DNA of 10,212 nt from Deltaproteobacteria bacterium (GTDB lineage: Bacteria > Myxococcota > Polyangia > Haliangiales > Haliangiaceae). The stretch covers positions 1-10,212 of the forward strand of contig JAGSPR010000236.1 in the NCBI GenBank assembly GCA_018262455.1, read 5' to 3'. Of this stretch, positions 1 through 5,789 are shown piece by piece; position 1 is the stretch's first letter; every line of letters starts with the position of its first letter. The notes under the pieces are model-generated. The model was not told the origin of the DNA. It ran no database searches and was given only the letters and a program-made list of their open reading frames with translations. Both the position numbers and the translations under genes were made by a program.

Positions 1-194
1 GATCCACGCACCCGATCTCGTATCCGATCGTGCGCGTGACGCCCGAGATCCTGAGCGCGTTCGACGCTCTGGACGCCATCCCGATCACCATCGTGTTCGG
101 CCGGCGCGGCCAGGAGGTAGCGCGCCGTGTCGGCACGTTTGGCGAGGAGGACCTGACGGCAGTGCTCGATGCGTTGGTCGGCGAGCCTCGATGA
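1..194 (+). CDS. Thioredoxin/TlpA-like protein, C-terminal fragment
   Basis: This is an open frame running in from the left edge (first full codon at base 3) and ending at TGA 192-194. About 63 residues are visible. The segment DAIPITIVFGRRGQEVARRV looks like the last beta-strands of a thioredoxin fold: a proline (codon 81-83) just before a hydrophobic strand fits the conserved cis-Pro position, and the following strand plus GTFGEEDLTAVLDAL helix match how TlpA/ResA-type thiol-disulfide proteins end. The CXXC active site, if present, lies outside the window, so redox function and any signal peptide cannot be judged. The gene converges on the leftward gene ending at 206, with 11 bp between. 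Other thioredoxin-fold families such as peroxiredoxins are possible. Confidence 0.6.
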   Translation, partial: STHPISYPIVRVTPEILSAFDALDAIPITIVFGRRGQEVARRVGTFGEEDLTAVLDALVGEPR

Positions 195-205
195 GGCGAG
201 CAGAC

Positions 206-802
206 TCAGCGCCCGAGGAACTCCTCGAGGAGCCCGATCCGGTCGTTGCCCCAGAACAAGGTCTCGCCGACGAACATCGCGGGCGCACCGAAAGCGCCAC
301 GGCGGATGGCCTCGTCGGTCGTGGCCCGCAGCAGCTCTTTGGTCTCGGGAGCATCGATCGCGGCGAGGACGGCGTCGACGGGAAGCTGGGCGGTGCGCGC
401 CGCGGCGGCGATCACGGGATCGGTCGTCACGTCCTGGTCGTCGACCCAGTAGGCGCCAAACAGCGCGAGCGCGAACGCCGGAACCGCCGCCGGTCCGACG
501 AGCCGCTCGGCCGCGGCGAGCGCGCGCTGCGGCCGGAGCGTGACGAGCGGGAACCGGCTCGGGATCCGCCACGGGATGCCGTAGTGGCGCGCCCACAGCG
601 TCATGTCGGCGATCATCCACCTGGCCTTGGCGGGGATGCGCGCCGGCATCTCGTTGCCCGTGGCCTTGAACACCGCGCCGAGCAGGAACGGGCGAAACCG
701 CACCGGTACCCCGGTGCGCGTCGCCAGGGCGGCCATCTGGGTTGCGGCAAGGTAGCTGTACGACGATCCGACGTCGAAGAAGAATTCGATCTCGCGAGCC
801 AT
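206..802 (-). CDS. DsbA-family oxidoreductase / 2-hydroxychromene-2-carboxylate isomerase-like protein
   Basis: About 198 aa, the usual length of the HCCA-isomerase/GST-kappa branch of the DsbA fold. Near the N-terminus is FFFDVGSSYSYLA, matching the family signature F-x-F-D-x-x-SP-Y-x-Y, in which a Ser replaces the CXXC cysteine and contacts glutathione. Near the C-terminus FGAPAMFVGETLFWGNDR fits the family's cis-Pro strand and its Phe-Trp-Gly-x-Asp-Arg ending. Known members isomerise hydroxychromene carboxylates in aromatic degradation or use glutathione; the substrate here is unknown and no aromatic-pathway neighbours are visible. The usual Ser-Pro-Tyr reads Ser-Ser-Tyr. No signal peptide is seen, so it is probably cytoplasmic. 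ATG at 802 is preferred because it gives the usual short lead before the first strand and sits 7 nt after a TATCGT hexamer; a GTG at 811 is in frame. It lies 39 bp downstream of the hydrolase gene, probably in the same operon. Confidence 0.85.
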   Translation of the reverse strand: MAREIEFFFDVGSSYSYLAATQMAALATRTGVPVRFRPFLLGAVFKATGNEMPARIPAKARWMIADMTLWARHYGIPWRIPSRFPLVTLRPQRALAAAERLVGPAAVPAFALALFGAYWVDDQDVTTDPVIAAAARTAQLPVDAVLAAIDAPETKELLRATTDEAIRRGAFGAPAMFVGETLFWGNDRIGLLEEFLGR

Positions 803-809
803 CGCGCGC

Positions 810-815
810 ACGATA
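810..815 (-). promoter_or_regulatory. Possible -10 hexamer (TATCGT) for a leaderless transcript
   Basis: On the minus strand TATCGT is followed by 7 nt and then the ATG at 802. The spacing would put transcription initiation at or next to the start codon. No convincing -35 hexamer lies 17 bp further upstream and no Shine-Dalgarno is seen, so this is tentative. The gene may also be co-transcribed with the hydrolase upstream. Confidence 0.3.
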
Positions 816-841
816 CCACCGCGATCCCGAGCGCACCCGCG

Positions 842-1819
842 CTATCGCATCAGCTCGTCGAGCAGCGCGTAGCGCTCGGCCCAACACTGCCGCGCGGCCG
901 GCCGCCACACGAGCGCGTCGAACCCGTGCACCTCGCCCGCGCAGATCCTCTCGACGACCTGGGTATCGAGCGCGCGCAGCGCGACCGCCAACCGGCGCGT
1001 GTCCTCGAGCAACGGGTCGCGCGTCGCGCCGAGCAGGTGAAACGCCGGCAGCGGACGCGCCGGGCGCTTCCCGGCTTCGAACACCTGCAGCGGATTCGCC
1101 AGCGCGAGCTCCTCGGGTGACGCCGCGAGCCCTCCGAGATAGGCGTGCTCCACTTCGTCGAGCCGATCGCGGAGCCACAGCGGGAGCGCACGTTTGCCCC
1201 GGCTGAACCGATCGACATCGCTCACCTGGTAGAGCCCGCACGACGGGAGCGCCACGCGCGGCACCACGCCAAGCTCGAACGTCGCGCGCGCCCACGGCTC
1301 CGGCCGCTCGTAGCAAGTGGTCACGACGAGCGAGGTGACCAGGCTGGCCCCTGCCGATTCTCCGGCCACGGCGATCCGCGCCGGATCGCCGCCGAACCGC
1401 GCGGCGTTCGCCACCACCCAGCGATACGCCAGGGTGACGTCCTCGATCGCCGCCGGGAACTTGTGCGCCGGCGCGAGGCGATAATCGATGTTGAACACGA
1501 CATAGCCTGCGCGCGCGTACGCGAGCGCCATCATCCAGTGGGTGTCCTTCGACAGGATCCGGAACCCGCCGCCGTGTACGTAGAGGACGACCGGGAACGG
1601 TCCTTCGCGCACAGGACGCCAGACATCGAGCCGGTGGGCCCGAGCAGTGGGCGCGCCGTACTCGAGATCCCGGAGCCGCTCGACGCCGTGGCGCGCTGGA
1701 TCCGCCCGCGGGTGCAGGCGCGCCGCGTGAAACAGCGCATGCAGCCCGGTGTCGACGACCGCGGCCCCGGCTCGCTGCCGGAGGCCGCCCACGAGCGTGC
1801 GAGGAGAAGATGCGAGCAT
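842..1819 (-). CDS. Alpha/beta hydrolase, hormone-sensitive-lipase (family IV) type esterase
   Basis: 325 aa from the ATG at 1819. The catalytic set of HSL-type esterases is visible: HGGG oxyanion motif at residues 82-85, the YRLAP block at about 113-117, nucleophile elbow GESAG at 153-157 (Ser155), acid Asp268 in ATRDPLLED, and His298 in EVHGFD. Family members hydrolyse short- to medium-chain carboxylic esters; the physiological substrate is not predictable. The elbow has Glu where many family IV enzymes have Asp. The N-terminal 75 residues resemble the cap helices; no clear signal peptide is seen. A GTG at 1855 would add 12 residues, but ATG 1819 is preferred because a TATCGT hexamer (minus strand) overlaps that GTG and could be the promoter. 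It is the first gene of a leftward pair with the DsbA-like gene. Confidence 0.88.
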   Translation of the reverse strand: MLASSPRTLVGGLRQRAGAAVVDTGLHALFHAARLHPRADPARHGVERLRDLEYGAPTARAHRLDVWRPVREGPFPVVLYVHGGGFRILSKDTHWMMALAYARAGYVVFNIDYRLAPAHKFPAAIEDVTLAYRWVVANAARFGGDPARIAVAGESAGASLVTSLVVTTCYERPEPWARATFELGVVPRVALPSCGLYQVSDVDRFSRGKRALPLWLRDRLDEVEHAYLGGLAASPEELALANPLQVFEAGKRPARPLPAFHLLGATRDPLLEDTRRLAVALRALDTQVVERICAGEVHGFDALVWRPAARQCWAERYALLDELMR

Positions 1820-1918
1820 CGAAGACCGTGGCCCTGGGTGCGACCGGGCGATCACGATACCTGCCGGCGCGCGCCGGGGCTACGTCGGCTGTCGGAACAA
1901 GACAAGGGGCAGACCGAC

Positions 1919-1961
1919 CTGATCACTCGAGCTGCCATCTGCTGATCACCCGAGCCGCCAC
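1919..1961. repeat. Two 20-bp direct repeats, period 23 bp (putative activator sites)
   Basis: Copies at 1919-1938 and 1942-1961 match at 17 of 20 positions; all three differences are T/C transitions. Each begins CTGATCAC, so each carries the palindrome TGATCA (1920-1925 and 1943-1948). The period is close to two helical turns. Relative to the predicted start at about 2047 they lie at roughly -128 to -86, the usual distance for sigma-54 enhancer-binding proteins. The binding role is inferred. Confidence 0.5.
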
Positions 1962-1976
1962 CCCTGGCGCGACCAC

Positions 1977-1990
1977 CGATCAAGTGATCG
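1977..1990. repeat. 14-bp perfect palindrome CGATCA-AG-TGATCG
   Basis: Six-base arms flank a 2-bp centre. It shares the TGATC core with the direct repeats just upstream and lies at about -70 to -57 from the predicted start at 2047. It could be a third operator half-site pair for the same dimeric regulator. GATC palindromes are common in this GC-rich sequence, so on its own the evidence is modest. Confidence 0.4.
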
Positions 1991-2020
1991 AAATGACTCG
2001 GGCGGGCACATCGCCGCGAG

Positions 2021-2036
2021 TGGCACGAAGCTTGAG
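2021..2036 (+). promoter_or_regulatory. Sigma-54 (RpoN)-like -24/-12 promoter
   Basis: TGGCACG-AAGC-TTGAG matches the consensus TGGCACR-N4-TTGCW at the whole -24 block and at TTG of the -12 block, with the exact 10-bp spacing between the invariant GG and the -12 G. The one notable mismatch is A in place of C at -12, which usually weakens such promoters. The predicted start is about 2047, three nt before the ATG at 2050. Upstream repeats at -128 to -57 strengthen the case. Confidence 0.42.
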
Positions 2037-2049
2037 TAACCAGTCGAGC

Positions 2050-2217
2050 ATGCGAACCATCCAGATTTCGATCGGAGAGATCCTCGAGGCAATGTACGAG
2101 GAGCTGGTGGAGGCCTACGGTGACAAGGAGCTGGCACTCGTCGCCGCGCAGGCGCTCGGCGACGACCTGCTCGCCAGGTTCGCGGCGCGGCCTGGTACCC
2201 CGGCGCGCAGCTCCTGA
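2050..2217 (+). CDS. Small hypothetical protein (55 aa)
   Basis: ATG at 2050 to TGA at 2215-2217. The first 42 residues, MRTIQISIGEILEAMYEELV onward through a YGDKELALVAAQALGDDLL stretch, are acidic and amphipathic with helix-forming residues, unlike the Arg/Ala/Pro-rich shadow translations in this window; this supports real coding. The tail (about residues 45-55) is low complexity. I do not recognise a family. No signal peptide or membrane segment is seen. The start is chosen because coding character begins exactly there and because the sigma-54-like element ends 13 bp upstream. A longer in-frame reading from 1810 is judged non-coding. It could be a small regulatory or adaptor protein, but function is unknown. 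Confidence 0.55.
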   Translation: MRTIQISIGEILEAMYEELVEAYGDKELALVAAQALGDDLLARFAARPGTPARSS

Positions 2218-2250
2218 GCCAGACGACCGCTCCTCGGACGTCGAGCGATG

Positions 2251-2284
2251 CCCCGTGGCGGCAGCTGGCGCGCGCCACGCCGGG
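2251..2284 (+). terminator. Stem-loop, possible terminator or attenuator after the 55-codon ORF
   Basis: CGTGGCG (2254-2260) pairs with CGCCACG (2273-2279) across a 12-nt loop, and CCC at 2251-2253 can pair with GGG at 2282-2284 across a 2-nt bulge. It lies 33 bp after the stop codon. There is no U-tract, so it is not a classical intrinsic terminator; GC-rich genomes often have such hairpins by chance. Confidence 0.3.
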
Positions 2285-2353
2285 GGGAGCCTCTGCGGGA
2301 TCGGATGCTGCCTTCCAGCGCGACGTGGCGCGCACCCTCCTGGACTCTTGGCG

Positions 2354-2359
2354 TAGTAT
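2354..2359 (+). promoter_or_regulatory. Probable -10 hexamer (TAGTAT), near-leaderless start
   Basis: TAGTAT stands out in GC-rich surroundings, nine nt before the ATG at 2369. Initiation would fall at or a few nt before the start codon. No Shine-Dalgarno sequence is seen, and the 17-bp-upstream position (2331-2336) does not resemble TTGACA. It would drive the lipoprotein/cytochrome/Cys-domain operon. Confidence 0.45.
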
Positions 2360-2368
2360 CTGGCGCAC

Positions 2369-2557
2369 ATGAGCAAGACCATGAGTCGTATCGCGATCCT
2401 GTTCGTCGGCATCACCGTGGCCCTGGCGGGGTGCGGCAAGAAGACTGCGCCGGCGCAGCCCACCACGCCCACCGACGGCTCGGCGGCTGGCGAGACCAAG
2501 CCCGAGCCGAAGCCCGACGCGCCCACGGATAAGCCCGCGGGCGGCGGCGGTTGGTGA
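2369..2557 (+). CDS. Small lipoprotein (62 aa)
   Basis: ATG 2369 to TGA 2555-2557. Residues 1-22 are a type II signal peptide: basic start (Lys3, Arg7), a hydrophobic core IAILFVGITVA and lipobox LAGC with the lipidated Cys at residue 22. The mature part is about 40 residues of Ala, Thr, Pro, Lys, Glu and Gly (KPEPKPDAP-type) ending GGGGW, so it is probably an unstructured lipid-anchored peptide in the periplasm or on the outer membrane. Lys-Lys follow the Cys, with no Asp at +2 that would favour inner-membrane retention. A second in-frame ATG at 2381 is possible. The cytochrome gene begins 13 bp downstream, so the two are probably one transcript. No specific function can be assigned. Confidence 0.72.
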   Translation: MSKTMSRIAILFVGITVALAGCGKKTAPAQPTTPTDGSAAGETKPEPKPDAPTDKPAGGGGW

Positions 2558-2570
2558 CCCGCTGGACGTG

Positions 2571-4643
2571 ATGGCGAACGGGCTCGGCCTCCGCGCACTC
2601 ATCGTGGTGCTGGTCGCCGGGGCGTGCCGCGGTCGCGAGCTGTCGCCCGAGCCTCCGGGCTCGCCAGCGGCGGCGCCGAAGCCGCTGCATCAAGCGGAGC
2701 TCGATGCGCTGTTCGCGCTCGAGCAGCGGCGGCGCGAGGAGATCGACTTCGCGAAGCTGCCGCCGTCGGACGTCGCGCTCGGACCCGATCCGTATCGCGT
2801 CGAGCGCGTGGCAGCGGGCCTGGTCGGCGTGCTGCGCGGCGAGTCGCTGATCGTCGCGCTCGACGCCAACGCGGCCGAGACCTCGCGCTTGCCCGCGCCG
2901 CGCGCGCCGAGCGGGCTTGCGGTGACGGCCGAGGACGACGTGCTCGTCGTCGGCGAGGCCGCACCCGAGATCGCGCACTATCGCGTGCACGACGGGCGCC
3001 TCGAGCGGATGGCGACCATCGCGGTCGCTGCGCTCGGGATGCGTGACGTCGCGGTCGCGCCTGATGGTCGCACGGCGTACGTCGTCGAAGAGCGCTCCGG
3101 ACGCGTGCTCGCGATCGAGCTCGAGCGCGATCGCTCGCGCGCGTTGCGCAAGCTCGGCGAGCGCGAGCTCGGGCGGTGCCACGGGCCGGTCCAGGTCGAG
3201 GCGATCGCGGACGTGATCGCGGTCGACTGCCTGCTCGATCACACGATCGAGCTGTATCGCCCGGATGGTGCGATGCCCGGGGTGATCGCACGGATCCGCC
3301 ACGACGGCCCGCTGTGGAGCTTCGCGCTCCACCTCGATCCCGACGGCGGCGTGCTGCTCGCTGCGGGCGGCGTCGAAGATCACCCGCTGGTCCGCGAGGA
3401 CGGCGGCTTCGCCTACATCGACTCGTTCGTGTATCTGTACCGGCTCGCGCCCGGCTCGCGCCAACCCGCACGGCTCGCGGCGATCAACGCGTCGGAGCTC
3501 GGCGTGGTCACGCCGAAGTGGGTCGAGCTGCACCGCGACGGCGACGCGGTCTCGGTGATCGCGGCCGGCTACGCGAGCCCGCGCGTCGTGACGCTGACCT
3601 GGCGCGGCGGGTTCGCTGATCCACCGGATGCGACGACCTCCGACGGGCTACCCGGTACCGCGGCGGCCGTGGACGTCGACGGCCGCGGCACGCGCGTGGC
3701 CGCCAATCCGCTGTTCGACGCGTGGATCGTCCAGCGCAACGGCGAGTCGCGGATCGTCGCGGCGACGAGCACCCATCCCGCGCGGTCGTTGTCGTCGCGC
3801 CTCGGGGAGCTGCTGTTCTTCACGACGATGATGGCACCGTGGAACCCCAGCGAGGGCAGGTCGAGCCGCTTCACCTGCGAGACGTGTCACCACGAAGGCT
3901 ACGTCGATGGCCGCACCCACTTCACCGGCCGCGAGAACGAGAGCGACAAGGTCTACGCGACGACCCGGCCGCTGTACGGGCTGTTCAACAACCGCCCGCA
4001 CTTCTCGCGCGCGCTCGATCGGTCCACGACCCAGATGGTGCACTCGGAGTTCCGGGTCGCGAACCGCTACAGCGGGCGCGATCCGTGGTTCGCGCTCAGC
4101 CGCGCCGACGTCCCCTGGCTCGCTCACGTCGCTGGCGCTCCCGCCACGTTGCCCCCCCAGCTGTTGCGCGAGTCGCTGATGGCCTTCCTCGCGGACTTCA
4201 CCCATCGATCGAACCCGGCCGTGCTCGGGCGCTCCCAGCTCACCGATCTCGAGCGCGCCGGTGCCGAGGCGTTCCGCGATCGCTGCGCGTCCTGTCACGC
4301 ACCGCGACTGGTAGCCGACGATCCGCGCACGCAGGTGCCGTTCGAGCGCTGGGAGGCGCTCGTGCTGTCGCCGTCCGGGCCGATCGTGTGGAGCGACGCC
4401 TCGTACGGCAAGACCTCGGTCCGGCCGTACGTCCACGAACGCGGCACGCGCGTCCCGTCGCTGCGGCGGCTCTACAAGAAATGGCCGTACTTCACCACCG
4501 GCGCGGCGAAGTCGCTCGACGAGGTGCTCGACCGGTTTGCGTCGGATCGGACCCGCTCCTACCACGCGAACGCACCCACGGGCACGCCCGGGCTGTCGGC
4601 CCAGGACAAGCAGGCGCTGCGCGCGTTCCTCGACCTGCTGTGA
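2571..4643 (+). CDS. Beta-propeller / di-haem cytochrome c (MauG/CcpA-like) fusion, exported
   Basis: 690 aa from ATG 2571 (a GTG at 2568 abuts it). Residues 1-19 form a signal sequence ending VLVAGAC; the lipobox is imperfect (Ala at -3), so lipidation is likely but not certain. Residues of about 60-410 are strand-rich with YVTN-like blades, for example AVAPDGRTAYVVEERSGRVL. Residues of about 410-690 form a di-haem domain: LGELLFF precedes CETCH at 436-440, with YVDGRTH after it, and the second haem site CASCH is at 572-576. This layout is that of bacterial di-haem cytochrome c peroxidase/MauG proteins, which reduce peroxides or oxidise protein side chains in the periplasm. The substrate is unknown and no methylamine dehydrogenase is nearby. 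It is flanked by two lipoprotein genes on the same strand, at 13 and 17 bp. It needs the cytochrome c maturation system. Confidence 0.86.
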   Translation: MANGLGLRALIVVLVAGACRGRELSPEPPGSPAAAPKPLHQAELDALFALEQRRREEIDFAKLPPSDVALGPDPYRVERVAAGLVGVLRGESLIVALDANAAETSRLPAPRAPSGLAVTAEDDVLVVGEAAPEIAHYRVHDGRLERMATIAVAALGMRDVAVAPDGRTAYVVEERSGRVLAIELERDRSRALRKLGERELGRCHGPVQVEAIADVIAVDCLLDHTIELYRPDGAMPGVIARIRHDGPLWSFALHLDPDGGVLLAAGGVEDHPLVREDGGFAYIDSFVYLYRLAPGSRQPARLAAINASELGVVTPKWVELHRDGDAVSVIAAGYASPRVVTLTWRGGFADPPDATTSDGLPGTAAAVDVDGRGTRVAANPLFDAWIVQRNGESRIVAATSTHPARSLSSRLGELLFFTTMMAPWNPSEGRSSRFTCETCHHEGYVDGRTHFTGRENESDKVYATTRPLYGLFNNRPHFSRALDRSTTQMVHSEFRVANRYSGRDPWFALSRADVPWLAHVAGAPATLPPQLLRESLMAFLADFTHRSNPAVLGRSQLTDLERAGAEAFRDRCASCHAPRLVADDPRTQVPFERWEALVLSPSGPIVWSDASYGKTSVRPYVHERGTRVPSLRRLYKKWPYFTTGAAKSLDEVLDRFASDRTRSYHANAPTGTPGLSAQDKQALRAFLDLL
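2900..2938 (+). repeat. 39-bp sequence duplicated exactly at 6836-6874 (copy in cytochrome gene)
   Basis: This stretch encodes RAPSGLAVTAEDD in the beta-propeller part of the cytochrome. The same 39 bases occur once more in the gap at 6836-6874, in the same orientation, where the same frame again reads RAPSGLAVTAED before a stop. Identity ends sharply on both sides. Confidence 0.9.
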
Positions 4644-4660
4644 ACAGGTCAGTTCCCGAC

Positions 4661-5779
4661 ATGGATGTAGCGATGTCCGCGGCTGCCAGCAAATCCACCA
4701 GGAGCCGGGCTTCGAGCATGTTCCCGATCGGCGCGTTGGGGGTGATCGCGTGCGCGTGGGCGTGCGCCTGCGGACGCAGCTCCTCGCAAGACCAGGCCCC
4801 ACCCGCCGCCGCCCAGCGGACGGCGACCAACCGCGATGCCGCGATCGCAGCTGGCCTCCCCGTCACCTGCGATCAGCTGCTGACCGCAGGCGATGTCCAG
4901 ATGCTGTGCGGTGCCGGGGTCGAGCTCGCGCCCGACAGCCCGCACGATGATCTCGGTCCGGATCGCAGCTGCATGCGCGTGCTGCGCTCGGCCCACGGTG
5001 GATGGATCACGATCGGGGCCTGGCTCCACCGCACGACCGACGTCGCGGCCGCGGCGTATCGAGCGTCAGCCTCCGCGGTGCTGACCCCGATCGCGGAGTG
5101 GCACGACGTCGGCGATCATGCGCGTCAGGCGATCTTCCAGCCGATCGGCGGCGTGCCGTCGCAAGGAGTCGATGTGGCGCGCGGCCGGATCACCGTGCAC
5201 GTCAGCCTGCGCGGCGATCCGCCACCGTGCCACGCCGACGACATGCACGAGCTCGCGCGTGTGATCGCGGCGCGACTTCCCGGCCTGCCCGACGAGCCGC
5301 CAAGCGAGCCGCCAAGCGAATCGCGCGATGCCGGCGCGATCGCGGGGCCCCAGGTCATGGAGAAGCTCGTCGACTGCCTGGCCATCCTCGCCCCGGGTGA
5401 CATCGAGCGCGCGTGCGGCGGCCCCGCTGTCGCGTTCGACCGCGACGAGCGGCTCGAGCGGCTGTCGCGCTACCTCCAGCGGGTCGCCTCGGGGCCCGAG
5501 CAGGGCGCGTTCGCCGGCCCGACGTGCATGGCGTTCTACACGAGCAAGCGCGGCCGCGCGTCGCTGGCGGTCGCGTGGTCGCCCACGCCGACGCCGCGTG
5601 ACGAGCTCCATGCGCCCGAACGGCCGCCCGATCGTCCCGGCACGCTGAAGCTCGAAGGTCGCAAGGGCAACCTGACCTTCGAGCTCGAGGTCGCAGGCCG
5701 CGACGCAGCGTGGTGCAGCGCCGCCGGAATCCAGCAACTCGGCGCACGTACGCTCGCGAAGCTCCCGAGCGTGCGATAA
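4661..5779 (+). CDS. Lipoprotein with two tandem four-cysteine domains
   Basis: 372 aa from ATG 4661; ATGs at 4673 and 4718 are also possible, the last with AGGAG 13 nt upstream. The signal region (about 21-31) ends in lipobox VIAC (Cys31), with Cys35 and Cys37 just after. The mature protein contains two units. Unit 1 (about 66-210) has Cys70, Cys83, Cys104 and Cys190; unit 2 (about 235-372) has Cys239, Cys252, Cys289 and Cys352. The first pairs align without gaps (C-x2-L-L-x-x-G-D-V-x3-C-G and C-x2-I-L-x-x-G-D-I-x3-C-G), SCM matches TCM, and both end in A-R-x-hydrophobic-A-x-L-P. Each unit probably holds two disulfides. A Pro/Ser linker (DEPPSEPPSES) joins them. I do not recognise the family with confidence; a loose likeness to DUF3558-type lipoproteins is noted. 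Third gene of the operon, 17 bp after the cytochrome. Confidence 0.75.
   Translation: MDVAMSAAASKSTRSRASSMFPIGALGVIACAWACACGRSSSQDQAPPAAAQRTATNRDAAIAAGLPVTCDQLLTAGDVQMLCGAGVELAPDSPHDDLGPDRSCMRVLRSAHGGWITIGAWLHRTTDVAAAAYRASASAVLTPIAEWHDVGDHARQAIFQPIGGVPSQGVDVARGRITVHVSLRGDPPPCHADDMHELARVIAARLPGLPDEPPSEPPSESRDAGAIAGPQVMEKLVDCLAILAPGDIERACGGPAVAFDRDERLERLSRYLQRVASGPEQGAFAGPTCMAFYTSKRGRASLAVAWSPTPTPRDELHAPERPPDRPGTLKLEGRKGNLTFELEVAGRDAAWCSAAGIQQLGARTLAKLPSVR
5294..5317 (+). repeat. 12-bp tandem repeat (2 copies) in the interdomain linker
   Basis: GAGCCGCCAAGC occurs twice without a gap (5294-5305, 5306-5317), encoding EPPS-EPPS between the two Cys domains. In-frame slippage here would only lengthen or shorten the linker. 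Confidence 0.85.
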
Positions 5780-5789
5780 GCCTCGCCTC

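Larger units (their letters stand above)
1820..2049. other. Divergent intergenic region with regulatory structure
   Basis: This 230-bp gap separates the leftward esterase from the rightward 55-codon ORF. The half next to 2049 is richer in A/T than the surrounding genes and contains a pair of 20-bp direct repeats, a palindrome and a -24/-12-like element, listed separately. An open frame starting at 1810 runs through the gap in phase with the 55-codon ORF, but its first 80 residues are low-complexity Ala/Arg/Thr and do not look like protein. Confidence 0.6.

Noticed and set aside
191..1120. 309-codon plus-strand open frame
   Set aside because: It is antisense to two genes with clear catalytic motifs; its translation is Arg/Gly/Asp-rich and low complexity, as expected for GC-rich shadows.
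1810..2049. In-frame N-terminal extension of the 55-codon ORF
   Set aside because: The extra residues are low complexity and would run through the direct repeats and the sigma-54-like element.
2412..3533. 373-codon minus-strand frame opposite the cytochrome gene
   Set aside because: The plus strand carries the continuous propeller/di-haem protein; the antisense product is Arg/Asp/Ala-biased without motifs.
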